Source of the DNA: Paraburkholderia metrosideri
GTDB taxonomy: Bacteria; Pseudomonadota; Gammaproteobacteria; Burkholderiales; Burkholderiaceae
Length of the DNA: 64,000 bases
Assembly: GCF_904848625.1 (NCBI RefSeq)
Contig: NZ_CAJHCP010000008.1
Span: forward strand, 124,001 to 188,000
Direction of reading: 5' to 3'
This document shows positions 45,398 to 54,261 of this stretch, one piece after another. The translations under genes and the position numbers were made by a program. The notes below the pieces were generated by a model, which had not been told where the DNA came from, made no database searches, and was given only the letters and a program-made list of their open reading frames with translations. Numbering within the stretch: position 1 is the first letter of the stretch; every line of letters starts with the position of its first letter.

Positions 45398-46369
45398 TCA
45401 CTGACCCGTGCTCTTCACAGCCGGCGGCGGTCCGCCCGGTGCCCACTTTTCGCGGTGTTGAAAGAGGAAAAGCTGCGAAGCGTCGGCGCCCATAGGTGCG
45501 TGGCGCGCATCCCATGTGTCGTCGTGTAAATCCATGTCCGCGTCATATTCGACATGGCAGCCAAGAGGACTGTTGAAATACCAGAACCAGTTGGAACCGA
45601 AGCGATGCCGACCTGGCCCCCAGAATGATTCGTAGCCTTTCTCGACGAATCGGGTGCCTGCCTGCATCACCTCAGTCGGTCCACCCATATGGAAAGTGAA
45701 ATGCTCGCAACCTTTGAGAAACGGCGGCGTTTCAATAAGGAAAAGCGTGTGATGGTCAAGCGTACCCTGCGGACGAAGGAAAGGACCTACGCCGTCAAAG
45801 TGGTCGGTCACCTTAAACCCTAGACGTTTCACATAGAACGCCTCTGCTTTCGCTGCGTCGGGCACGAACAGGACGACATGCGAAAGGGTCCGGGGAGTCA
45901 GGACTACGCTGTCATCGACTCCGATGATGTTCACAGCACGCTGAACGGGCGCACCCGGAGCGTTTATAGCCTCCGCCGGCAATGAAAAAGCCCGTTTCTT
46001 CGTAACTTGGAATCCAAGCATGAATCCCATATCGTCTACCGCTTCGAGCGAGCCGTCGGACAGCGCTGTCACCTCGCGGTCTTTACGCAGCTCATCGCCG
46101 ATTGCCCTGAGTGAGGCGGCATCGGCCACGCCATAAACGGTCTTGCGAAGCATGCTTGATGTGTCAAGACCGGGGGGAAGGGCCGAACTGTCGCGGTGGG
46201 CGATTTCGACGCCCGTGCCATCGAGGGCCTCGAAACGGCCGCCGTCTTCAGATGAGGCGACAGCAATCAAGCCATAATCAATAAGATACTGATTGCAGGA
46301 CTTCACGTCAGTAACGCCAAATACGAGTGTTTCAGGACCGGTAATGTTCATAGAAGTAGTATTAGCCAA
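45398..46369 (-). CDS. two-domain extradiol ring-cleavage dioxygenase (VOC), 323 aa
   Basis: Type I extradiol dioxygenase fold with an N-terminal degenerate and a C-terminal catalytic VOC domain. H164, H223 and E274 are placed as the Fe(II) triad and H207 and Y264 as the acid-base residues; the spacing (Y264 to E274 ten residues, H164 to H223 59) closely follows BphC. Starts with TTG at 46369, seven bases after the hydrolase stop; an ATG at 46351 is the alternative. It should cleave a catechol-like aglycone product. Confidence 0.8.
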   Translation of the reverse strand: MANTTSMNITGPETLVFGVTDVKSCNQYLIDYGLIAVASSEDGGRFEALDGTGVEIAHRDSSALPPGLDTSSMLRKTVYGVADAASLRAIGDELRKDREVTALSDGSLEAVDDMGFMLGFQVTKKRAFSLPAEAINAPGAPVQRAVNIIGVDDSVVLTPRTLSHVVLFVPDAAKAEAFYVKRLGFKVTDHFDGVGPFLRPQGTLDHHTLFLIETPPFLKGCEHFTFHMGGPTEVMQAGTRFVEKGYESFWGPGRHRFGSNWFWYFNSPLGCHVEYDADMDLHDDTWDARHAPMGADASQLFLFQHREKWAPGGPPPAVKSTGQ

Positions 46370-46375
46370 GAAGAA

Positions 46376-47536
46376 TCAGACCGAAGTCCGGCCGCTTAAC
46401 GTTTCAGCGACCCAATCCGCAATGTAAGAGCCAGCATTCGCCGGGTTGTCAAAGCTGCTGTGCTGAACGCCGCCTTCCCGTTTAGTGAAAATCTTGAGTT
46501 CCCGTTTTGGGCTGTTGATGAGCTGCTCGTAGGTTCGATGCGCCCATGCCAAAGGAATCTGTGAATCCTTCTCGCCGTGCGTTACCAGAAAAGGAACACG
46601 TATCCGGTCAAGAATGCCGTCGAGGTGGACGTTTTCAGCAATCCGCATGAATTCGTCCATGTCCTTAGCGCCCCAGACCCATCTCACATGTTCCCAATAG
46701 TGAGGCACCGGGAAACTCCCTTCACGGTCCAATCGCTTTTTCTGAACATCTCGCCAGTCGTGATTCGCACCCCAAACGACTCCGCAGGCAAACCTAGGCT
46801 CAAATGCAACCGCACGGGGACAGTAGTATCCCCCCAGGGAGATGCCTTCCATACCGATGCGGCGAGCGTCGATGTCATCCCGCGTTTCAAGCCAGTCGAC
46901 GACCGGAGTCGCCCACTGCTCCGAATCATGTACCGCGTGCAAACCTTGCAAACGCAGGGCCTCTCCAGTTCCTGGCTGGTCTACGATGAGAGAACCAACT
47001 CCGCGCCGCGCGAGCATCTGCGGCAGGCCGACCCGGTATTTCATTTCCTTTGTCGAGTCCAGCCCGTTAACCTGCACCAGTACGGGCGCCCGCCCGGTGG
47101 AGCCTTCAGGTCTCACGTAGAGCGCAGTCAGATAGGTGTCCTTGTAAGGAATCTCAACTCGCTCGCAATTCTCTGCGGTAAGTTTCACCCCCTTGGCGAA
47201 GGCGTCCAGAAAGCGAGAATAGAGTTCTGCGCGCCCTGGAGAGCCGTGCGACTGAAGACGTTCACAGGTCAGGTAGTACGTAGCGGCTCTGTTGTATTTC
47301 TCCCCCGCCGAAAGCAGACGGTTTCGGCTCTCGTCTTCGTGCGCCAGGTCGACTAGCTTGTCACCCATCCGTTCCCAGGCGGTTCTGAAAGCCCGCGTGC
47401 CCTCTGCGTCGGGCTTCAGTGCCGCGTCCTGTAACTGCGAGCACATCTCTTCTATCTCGCCCATCTTGGCACCCATTTCGATGGCCAGGTCCACGGACAG
47501 GTTCCAGACGTAATTGGTAGGAAAATATTTAAACAC
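46376..47536 (-). CDS. alpha/beta hydrolase, 2,6-dihydroxypseudooxynicotine hydrolase-like, 386 aa
   Basis: Has a helical N-terminal cap (about 130 residues) then a hydrolase core: nucleophile S233 in GISLGGYY, acid D324 in HGEKDSQIP, His359 in GGVQHSSFD. This long-capped family includes enzymes that split aryl-ketone C-C bonds. First gene of the operon hydrolase-dioxygenase-glk-cyclase, transcribed away from the NodD-like regulator. Confidence 0.82.
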   Translation of the reverse strand: MFKYFPTNYVWNLSVDLAIEMGAKMGEIEEMCSQLQDAALKPDAEGTRAFRTAWERMGDKLVDLAHEDESRNRLLSAGEKYNRAATYYLTCERLQSHGSPGRAELYSRFLDAFAKGVKLTAENCERVEIPYKDTYLTALYVRPEGSTGRAPVLVQVNGLDSTKEMKYRVGLPQMLARRGVGSLIVDQPGTGEALRLQGLHAVHDSEQWATPVVDWLETRDDIDARRIGMEGISLGGYYCPRAVAFEPRFACGVVWGANHDWRDVQKKRLDREGSFPVPHYWEHVRWVWGAKDMDEFMRIAENVHLDGILDRIRVPFLVTHGEKDSQIPLAWAHRTYEQLINSPKRELKIFTKREGGVQHSSFDNPANAGSYIADWVAETLSGRTSV

Positions 47537-47696
47537 TGTGGCATTCCCGATAACTGAGGTTCATCCGAAGCATCGAGCGCGAATACCTTCCATCAGCCAC
47601 AAGCGTGGACCTCACGTTCGTCTCCGATTTACGTTTTCGTCGCGGTTGATGCCGCTTATTTATAGCGATTTTCAGGCATGCAAATCTATTCAGCAA

Positions 47697-47716
47697 ATTG
47701 AATCTATGGATACAAT
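47697..47716. promoter_or_regulatory. candidate LysR box
   Basis: Near-perfect inverted repeat ATTGAATC-TAT-GGATACAAT (arms match 7 of 8 bases) 27 bases before the LysR ATG and in the divergent region to the hydrolase operon. The ATTG/CAAT arms resemble T-N11-A LysR sites. Confidence 0.5.
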
Positions 47717-47742
47717 GTATTTCCATTTGAAATACGAGCGCT

Positions 47743-48654
47743 ATGCGATACAGACAGCTTGACCTCAACTTACTTGTCGCGCTTGATGCATTGCTCGCGG
47801 AGAAAAGCATCACCAATGCGGCTGCGAGACTTCATCTCTCGCAGCCTGCCGTTAGCAACATCCTGGCGCGTCTACGAGAGTTTTTTGCCGATGAGCTTTT
47901 GGTGCCAAGCGGTAGGCGCATGATTCCAACGGCGCTAGCGAACGAACTTACGCATGACGTGCGCGACATCGTTATGCGAATTGAACAAACGCTTGAGCGG
48001 AGGTCTCAATTCGACCCGGCCACATCTGAGCGCCATATTCGAGTTATCGCTTCCGACTATCTGGTGACAGTATTGCTTTCCGAGGCGGTTCGTAGGCTGC
48101 AAACAAGCGCACCGCGCACGACGATTGAAATTCTTCTTCCCGGTGACGATAGCGTTGCAGCGCTCAGACGGGGAGACGTTGACCTGCTTGCTACGCCTTT
48201 TGACTTTATCGACCAGAACCTGCCGTACGTGCCGTTGTTGAGCGATGAGTACGTTGGGCTGATATGGACAGGCAACGGCCAAATCAGCGAGCGAATTACG
48301 GCTGCTCAGTACCGTTCTTTCGGGCACGTGGGCATACGCTTCGGGGCGAATCGTCAGGAGTCTTTTGAGGAGCGCTACCTAAAGCGAAAAGGCTTCGACC
48401 GAAGGCTTGAGGTCATTGCTCCTGACTTCAATACTCTTCCTCAAATGCTGGTCGGTACGACACGGATAGCGACAGTTCACCACCGCTTGGCGCAGTGGTA
48501 CGTCGGCCTACTCCCGCTTCGAATCGTAGACCTGCCCGTGAAGATTCCGCCTCTAACGGAGTGCTTGCAATGGCCCGCCCATCTCGACAACGATAGCGGT
48601 CATCGATTTGTACGACAGACTTTGCTCGCCGCCGCTGGGCAGTTGAAGCAATGA
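47743..48654 (+). CDS. NodD-like LysR regulator, 303 aa
   Basis: Opening MRYRQLDLNLLVALDALL with the HTH around residues 18-50 and GRRMIPTALA closely follows NodD and NodD-like proteins, whose rhizobial members sense plant flavonoids. A substrate-binding domain fills the rest. It is divergent from the hydrolase-dioxygenase-glk-cyclase operon, with a candidate operator between. That a plant phenolic is the inducer is inferred from family and context. Confidence 0.88.
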   Translation: MRYRQLDLNLLVALDALLAEKSITNAAARLHLSQPAVSNILARLREFFADELLVPSGRRMIPTALANELTHDVRDIVMRIEQTLERRSQFDPATSERHIRVIASDYLVTVLLSEAVRRLQTSAPRTTIEILLPGDDSVAALRRGDVDLLATPFDFIDQNLPYVPLLSDEYVGLIWTGNGQISERITAAQYRSFGHVGIRFGANRQESFEERYLKRKGFDRRLEVIAPDFNTLPQMLVGTTRIATVHHRLAQWYVGLLPLRIVDLPVKIPPLTECLQWPAHLDNDSGHRFVRQTLLAAAGQLKQ

Positions 48655-48732
48655 CACCCAATCGAGTCGCTGTATGCCGTGCGGATTAGCAGGAGGGCGC
48701 CAGCTTCCCCGCTAAGCAGAACAGAAGACATG

Positions 48733-49920
48733 TTATTGAAGACGTACTTCTCGCGTATCCGCTTTTGCCCATTGTCGAGATAGGCCCCAAGTCAAGACCG
48801 CAGCGCAGAGCATTGCAGTTGCGTAACGTAGAGCCGAGTGGAAAACCAGCGGCGCGACCAATGCAGAGATTCCCGCGAAAGCTAGCGACTGAACGAATCC
48901 AAGCATCGAGGCCGCACTTCCTCGACGCGCCGGAAAGCGCTCGAGTGCTTCGTACGTCGCGCTCGACAGATAAAGGGCGGTCCCGAAGGCATAGGTAGCG
49001 CAGGGAATTACTGCCCACGGCAGTCGGCCTGGGATAAACCATGCGAGCAAAAAATTGGCTGCGCCCGAACAAAGCATGATTGCGAGTCCGATGCGTATTT
49101 GTACCGTAGTCGATAGACGAGACGCGAGACGGCTTGATGCGAGGGAACCGGTCATAATTCCGGCGACCACAGGTATAAAGAGCGTTGCGAACTCGCCTGT
49201 GGAAAGGCCCAGGACGTTCAGCACATAGTCTGGCGCAGCTCCAAGATAAACAAGGAGACCGCCGAGGCCGAACGCTCGCGCTAACGAACGCCGAACGAAA
49301 TCGGGATTCGCCAGCAGAGACCAGGGGCCAAGGACGACGGATTTCCAGCCGAAGGCAATCCTTTGTTCTCTTGGATGCGATTCGTCGAGGATTCTCGCGC
49401 AGCCGGCAAAAAGCCCGGCGCCCGCGATTGCAAGAACGATGAAGCAGACTCGCCAGGAGAAATGTTGTGCTAACCAACCTCCGAGTGCTGGAGCTACAGC
49501 CGGTGCGAGTGCGAACATCATCGTGACCTGTGCTGTCAGACGCCGCGCGTCGACGGGCGCGAATCGCTCTTGCAAGATAGCCTGCCCGACAGTCATGCCT
49601 GCGCCGGCGAACAGTCCTTGACCGAAGCGGGCAATGTTGAGCAAAAGCAATGACGGAGCAAATGCGCACAGTACAGACGCGACCCCGAAGATTACGAGGG
49701 AGCAGAGAATCGTGCGCCGCCGTCCGAAGACGTCCGCGACTGCGCCGTGGAAAGGCATCATCGCGGAGAAGCCGACCAGATAAAACGTTAAAGTTTGCTG
49801 AATGGCGGCGGGCGCACTGTTAAAGGCTTCGCTAAGCGCTGGGAAGAAGGGAAAATACATGTCCGTGGAAAACGGACCGAGCGCTCCCAGGCCAGCAAGA
49901 AGGAATGTCCATTTCCACAT
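48733..49920 (-). CDS. Bcr/CflA-type MFS efflux protein, 395 aa
   Basis: Drug/H+ antiporter-1 type MFS: GALGPFSTDMYFPFFPAL helix 1, VADVFGRRR in loop 2-3. ATG 49920 with AAGGAAAAGA upstream; the longer frame from 49959 is less likely. Downstream of the FAH gene in the same orientation; perhaps it exports toxic aglycones or metabolites. Confidence 0.87.
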   Translation of the reverse strand: MWKWTFLLAGLGALGPFSTDMYFPFFPALSEAFNSAPAAIQQTLTFYLVGFSAMMPFHGAVADVFGRRRTILCSLVIFGVASVLCAFAPSLLLLNIARFGQGLFAGAGMTVGQAILQERFAPVDARRLTAQVTMMFALAPAVAPALGGWLAQHFSWRVCFIVLAIAGAGLFAGCARILDESHPREQRIAFGWKSVVLGPWSLLANPDFVRRSLARAFGLGGLLVYLGAAPDYVLNVLGLSTGEFATLFIPVVAGIMTGSLASSRLASRLSTTVQIRIGLAIMLCSGAANFLLAWFIPGRLPWAVIPCATYAFGTALYLSSATYEALERFPARRGSAASMLGFVQSLAFAGISALVAPLVFHSALRYATAMLCAAVLTWGLSRQWAKADTREVRLQ

Positions 49921-50012
49921 GAATAGTCTTTTCCTTATGACGCACGGGCAGTCCCGCACGAGCTATCAATTGCGGCTGTGCACGACCTCGGACGTCACGA
50001 GCCATCGCTGCT

Positions 50013-50996
50013 CTAAGCCGCTCGCCTGACTTGCTGGTCAATGGCGCCGAAGAGCTCATTGCCGTCGCTCGTGCGCGCCTCCATCCTGACGCGGTCGCCG
50101 TAAGTCATAAATGGTGTACGTGCGGCACCTTCCGAAATCAGTTCAATCATGCGACGTTCCGTGATGCAGGCCGACCCCGCCGCCCGCCCTCGGTTAGACA
50201 CAGTCCCGGAGCCTACGATGGTGCCGGCTGACAATGGTCGTGTACGAGCCGCATGAGCAATAAGGTCGCCAAACGAGAAATCCATTTCGGCGCCGTCCGG
50301 TGAACCGAATTTGTCACCGTTATAGGAAACATGAAGCGGTAGAGCGACGCGGCCGTCGCGCCAAGCGGCTCCAAGCTCATCGAGCGTAACCGCAGCCGGC
50401 GCAAACGAGGAGGACGGTTTAGACTGTAAAAATCCAAACCCGGTCTTCATTTCGCGGGGAGCAAGCGCGCGCAGGCTGACATCGTTAATCTGAACGACGA
50501 GCAGTACATGCTTTAGGGCATCGTCTGCATTGCATCCCATCGGCACGTCACCCACGATGACGCCAAACTCTCCTTCGAAGTCGAGAGCCAACTCTTCCGA
50601 CTCGAGCGTTATGTCGTCATGCGGTCCAATAAACGCATCACTGCCTCCCTGGTACATCAGTGGAATACGAGCGGCGTCTTCGGAAGCAGGAAGATTGAAG
50701 GCCCGCTGCATTAGCTCGCCGTGCGCGAGAAACGCGGAGCCGTCGAGCCACTGGTAGGCCCGTGGCATGGGAGCCATTGCTCTCGCCGGGTCGAACCGAT
50801 TATCAGCATGCAGCCCCTCGGCATTGACCTCCTCATACAACGTTGCGAGCAGCGGTGCATGCACCTGCCATGCGTCCAAAGCAGCCTGCAACGTGGGCGC
50901 TATCGTGGTGGCTCGCTTAAAGCGAGTCAGGTCGGCCGATACCACGGCCAGTTCGCCGTCGCGATTTCCATTCTTGAGAGTGACCAGCTTGACCAT
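50013..50996 (-). CDS. fumarylacetoacetate hydrolase (FAH) family protein, 327 aa
   Basis: FAH fold with the metal ligand run LDFEGEFGVIVGD and INDVSLRAL, and a full-length N-terminal domain (MVKLVTLKNGNRDGEL). Known members hydrolyse acylpyruvates and acetoacetates produced by ring cleavage. Follows the GPH transporter by 20 bp in the same operon. Confidence 0.85.
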   Translation of the reverse strand: MVKLVTLKNGNRDGELAVVSADLTRFKRATTIAPTLQAALDAWQVHAPLLATLYEEVNAEGLHADNRFDPARAMAPMPRAYQWLDGSAFLAHGELMQRAFNLPASEDAARIPLMYQGGSDAFIGPHDDITLESEELALDFEGEFGVIVGDVPMGCNADDALKHVLLVVQINDVSLRALAPREMKTGFGFLQSKPSSSFAPAAVTLDELGAAWRDGRVALPLHVSYNGDKFGSPDGAEMDFSFGDLIAHAARTRPLSAGTIVGSGTVSNRGRAAGSACITERRMIELISEGAARTPFMTYGDRVRMEARTSDGNELFGAIDQQVRRAA

Positions 50997-51016
50997 GAAT
51001 ATTCTCGCGATTCGAT

Positions 51017-52414
51017 TTAGGCTGCTCTTTGGCGGCGACGGTTCAACTCCTCGACGATGGTCGCGTGGCGCGCGTCAAGGTCGTAGAAGCACACAGTGAT
51101 AATCTGTACGAGTATGCAGAGTGGGAAAACAGCGTAATAGAGTACGGAGATTACATGGCGGGCTGTGGCGCTCACGGCCGCCGGGTCGTAGCCGCCAAAT
51201 GCGAGTCCCCATCCTACAAGAGCGCCGCCCAACGCGATGCCCAGCTTCGCGGCGAGGCTCACTGATGAGAAAATCAGTCCGTCGCTGCGCACGCCGCTGT
51301 TGTACTCCTGCACATCTACGACGTTACCTACCATCACAAAGATGGATGCGACCGGAAGGCCTACCATGACGCAAGACAGCGCGTAGACGGAGACAAACAC
51401 CGTCAAGTTTCCTTCCACAAAAGGAAGGAAAAGGAACAACGCCCCGGAAGCAATAAGCGCAATTACATTGCCGCGTCGAATACCGGTCCGTCGATAATAC
51501 GCAGCCGCGAAGAACGAAGCGACAAGGGCGCCGACAGGAATAAGAGACATCAAGATGGGAATTGCCCACGGCTTACCGAGAACATTGAGGGCAAAGTAAA
51601 CGGTTACGCCGAGCTGCACGCCAAGTCGAATGAACACGGCGACCATGAATACCGAAGTTACAATCCAGACTCGGTTCGAAACCATGTGCCGCAGTGCGCG
51701 GCCAAGTCCTGACTGCGCCGCTGAAGGCCTGTCAGTGTACTTCTCACGGCAGTTGCGATAAGTGACGAAGAAAAGCACTGCACTTACGATGCCGAAAAGC
51801 GCTGCAGTCAAGGCGAACCCCTGCTTCTGGCTTCCGTGTCCAAGCCACGCTACTAATGGCATAGCTCCGCTGAACACAATGACATTGCCCGCCGCACTGC
51901 CCATAGCTCTGGCGCTTCCGAGCTTCAGCTTATGGTTGCTGTCGCGGGCCATCATTGGCAGGAGTGCGCCGTAGGGAATGTTCACGGCAGAATAGGCGAT
52001 GCCCAACGCAAGAAAGGTGACATAGGCGTAGACAAGCTTTGCTGTCTCGCCGCTGAAAGGCGTCAGAAATGTCAGAAAGCCGAGACAGCTCAACGGGATG
52101 GCACCGAAAAGCAGATAAGGCCGTGCGCGTCCGAACCGAGTGTCGGTCCGGTCAACGAGTATGCCGATGGCAGGGTCAGCGAAAGCGTCCAATCCCCGCG
52201 CCAAAAGGAATAGGGTACCGAGTGCGGCGACCGGGAGCATTGCTACGTTGGTGTAGTAATACATCAAAAAACCCGACACCATGTTCCAGTGCAGGTTGGA
52301 TGCGAGGTCGCCAACTCCGTAACTTATCCGCTCACGCATTCCGAGCAGGTTCCGGTTTGCTGTTGCGATATCGACACCGTTGTCTAGCGACTCACGTTTG
52401 ATGGTTGTCTCCAC
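51017..52414 (-). CDS. GPH-family glycoside:cation symporter, 465 aa
   Basis: MelB-type MFS: RISYGVGDLASNLHWNMVSGFLMYYYTNV, DRTDTRFGRARPYLLFGAIP. Members import glycosides, oligosaccharides or hexuronides. GTG 52414 with GGAG six bases upstream is preferred over an upstream ATG at 52471; a tempting GGAGACAACC sits before an ATC at 52402. Substrate is probably the intact glucoside, as the beta-glucosidase is cytoplasmic. Confidence 0.85.
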   Translation of the reverse strand: METTIKRESLDNGVDIATANRNLLGMRERISYGVGDLASNLHWNMVSGFLMYYYTNVAMLPVAALGTLFLLARGLDAFADPAIGILVDRTDTRFGRARPYLLFGAIPLSCLGFLTFLTPFSGETAKLVYAYVTFLALGIAYSAVNIPYGALLPMMARDSNHKLKLGSARAMGSAAGNVIVFSGAMPLVAWLGHGSQKQGFALTAALFGIVSAVLFFVTYRNCREKYTDRPSAAQSGLGRALRHMVSNRVWIVTSVFMVAVFIRLGVQLGVTVYFALNVLGKPWAIPILMSLIPVGALVASFFAAAYYRRTGIRRGNVIALIASGALFLFLPFVEGNLTVFVSVYALSCVMVGLPVASIFVMVGNVVDVQEYNSGVRSDGLIFSSVSLAAKLGIALGGALVGWGLAFGGYDPAAVSATARHVISVLYYAVFPLCILVQIITVCFYDLDARHATIVEELNRRRQRAA

Positions 52415-52503
52415 TTCGAACTCCAAGTTTGGATGATACGACGGACGCCATGCGGTCGACGGCCGGGGCATTAGTCAACGGCACAGCGTCCGACGCCGTC
52501 GTA

Positions 52504-53874
52504 CTAGAACGACAGGTTGAGCGTCTCTTGGAAAATCAGCGCGTTGGCGCGGGTCGGCGCGAAATTCGGATTTTTGGTGTACGTCAGACCTGTCACCGCG
52601 TAGACGCCCCTCGACACTCTGGCGGCGTACGAAGCAGTCAGCGCCGCCGACCCTACTGCTGCAGTTGTCCCGGAGCTACGCACAAGGCTCTGAACGTATT
52701 CACTGAAATAGTTCTTTGTGAATCCAACGGCAGCCATGTCGCCCGGGCGACTCTTGAAAGGTCCGAGATAGAAAAGGGTCAACTGGTAATCCTTGGTGTA
52801 CAGGTTGCGGTCCGACGGTGCGTAGTCGAATTTGACGTCGCCGTACAAACCACGCGCGGTGCCATCCGGGTTATACAACTGATAGGTTGCTGCCAGATAC
52901 CCGCCGTAGTTGTTAGACGAGACCCCGCCCGATTTGAAATCCGTGTAATGGCTTGTGTTGTAAATGAGGCCGACCCGGAACCACTTTGAGTTTGTGTCCG
53001 GCCCGCTGTCCGCCTTGTATCCGAATTCGTCGATGAACAGCGCTCGTGCGCCAGGTACGCTCAGGCGAAACCCCGTGGGATTCTGGTCAATATCAGCAAG
53101 AAAACCGTCAGGACTAACGCTACGAGTCACGCCGAAGCTGTTATAGAAATGCTTGCTTGGGTCCCAAAGCTTCGCATTGAAGGTGGGAGTCGGCGCGAAT
53201 GCGCTGACGCCAATCTGGAATGGAATGACACTGCTGGGTCCGAGCGCTGCGGCAGACGCATTGCCGCCGAGAATGAGACCGTAGTAGGCTCGAATGACCG
53301 GAAAGTACCCATATTGGAGCTCAAGATGATGGTCGAGAAAAGACTGGGTAATTGCAAAAATCTGCATCGTCAGATATTTCGGCTGGGCCGGACGATAGTT
53401 CGAGCCCTGCCACGCACCCTGCACGGTGAATTGTGCATCAGGCGAGAATCCGATGCGGCTCAGGTCATAAGTCAACATGGCCTGCGACGAGTAATTCCAG
53501 GTTGGGCTCTGACCGTTGTAGAGCTGAACCGACTCGTTGTGACCCAGCACGTCATAGGCGTAGCCAAGCGTCGAGGAGGCAGCGAAGCCCCAGCCGTTCT
53601 CCGCCAGCTTCGCGCGCGCGCCGCCCAGTTCCGGAAACACTGTCTCGCACGCCGGTGTTTCTCGTAGAACCGGTTCCGCACGCGTCAGGAACGCGTCGTA
53701 GGAGCGGCAGTCGGGCGACTGCGCGCTCGAGTTGACTGGCACTGCGGGCACGTCGCTCTGCGCAGGCGCGTCGACGGTTTCGGCTGACGCTGCTATCGAG
53801 CAGGCCAGCAAGCCGCTAGCAAAAGCCAACCGTTTCAAGCGTGGCGTGCGCACGATGTGTCTCTGGTCGTCCAT
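52504..53874 (-). CDS. outer-membrane porin, transporter of MetA-pathway/OprB-like type, 456 aa
   Basis: Signal peptide with hydrophobic core LAFASGLLACSIAASA, then a Cys-containing Ala/Pro segment and beta-barrel strands ending in LSF. It differs from the general porin at 27.3 kb and resembles carbohydrate or aromatic outer-membrane channels. AGGAG precedes ATG 53874. First gene of the operon porin-GPH-FAH. Confidence 0.75.
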   Translation of the reverse strand: MDDQRHIVRTPRLKRLAFASGLLACSIAASAETVDAPAQSDVPAVPVNSSAQSPDCRSYDAFLTRAEPVLRETPACETVFPELGGARAKLAENGWGFAASSTLGYAYDVLGHNESVQLYNGQSPTWNYSSQAMLTYDLSRIGFSPDAQFTVQGAWQGSNYRPAQPKYLTMQIFAITQSFLDHHLELQYGYFPVIRAYYGLILGGNASAAALGPSSVIPFQIGVSAFAPTPTFNAKLWDPSKHFYNSFGVTRSVSPDGFLADIDQNPTGFRLSVPGARALFIDEFGYKADSGPDTNSKWFRVGLIYNTSHYTDFKSGGVSSNNYGGYLAATYQLYNPDGTARGLYGDVKFDYAPSDRNLYTKDYQLTLFYLGPFKSRPGDMAAVGFTKNYFSEYVQSLVRSSGTTAAVGSAALTASYAARVSRGVYAVTGLTYTKNPNFAPTRANALIFQETLNLSF

Positions 53875-54261
53875 CAAAATCCGTCTCCTCTTGGGCTCAA
53901 TTTGTTAGCCGGACTGGCATCGAGGCCGCCGGCACGTCGCTGCGTTTCAGAAGCAATATTCTGGTTTGGATAATAGGCACTGACCCGACACAGCGTCAAC
54001 TCAGGGTTTATGCGGAGAATTACGTTGCGCTAGTGGGAGTCAATGCGCCCCGGCCCCGATAGCGGCGGCCGGGAATGCCACGAGCAGTCGGGAAGCGGGG
54101 CTGTTCGTCAACGGGTAGGGAAACCCCTGAGGGAAGATGTCATTGCCCCTCGGTAGCGAAGTTGCTTATACTGCAAATCAGAATACGAATTCTGATTTTG
54201 TGCAGTGCACCTCGCCTATAGGTTGCGCTGCAGTACAGCAACTCGCCCCTAGGACTCGAAA
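53875..54261. other. divergent control region, porin operon / monooxygenase operon
   Basis: 387 bp with no gene. Contains the palindrome at 54175-54198. It should drive porin-GPH-FAH leftward and the monooxygenase-FMN reductase-glucosidase genes rightward. Confidence 0.5.
54175..54198. promoter_or_regulatory. perfect inverted repeat, candidate operator
   Basis: Ten-base arms AAATCAGAAT (54175-54184) and ATTCTGATTT (54189-54198) with ACGA between: a perfect match. It lies 64 bases before the LLM monooxygenase ATG at 54262. The TetR control region at 59557-59578 also carries AGAAT/ATTCT half-sites, so the TetR protein at 58706 is a candidate ligand. Confidence 0.6.

Noticed and set aside
46577..47356. 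259-codon plus-strand frame opposite the hydrolase gene
   Set aside because: Antisense shadow; the hydrolase has clear catalytic motifs.
52402..52404. ATC start codon for the GPH symporter behind GGAGACAACC
   Set aside because: ATC starts are very rare and a GTG with its own GGAG is 12 bases upstream in frame.
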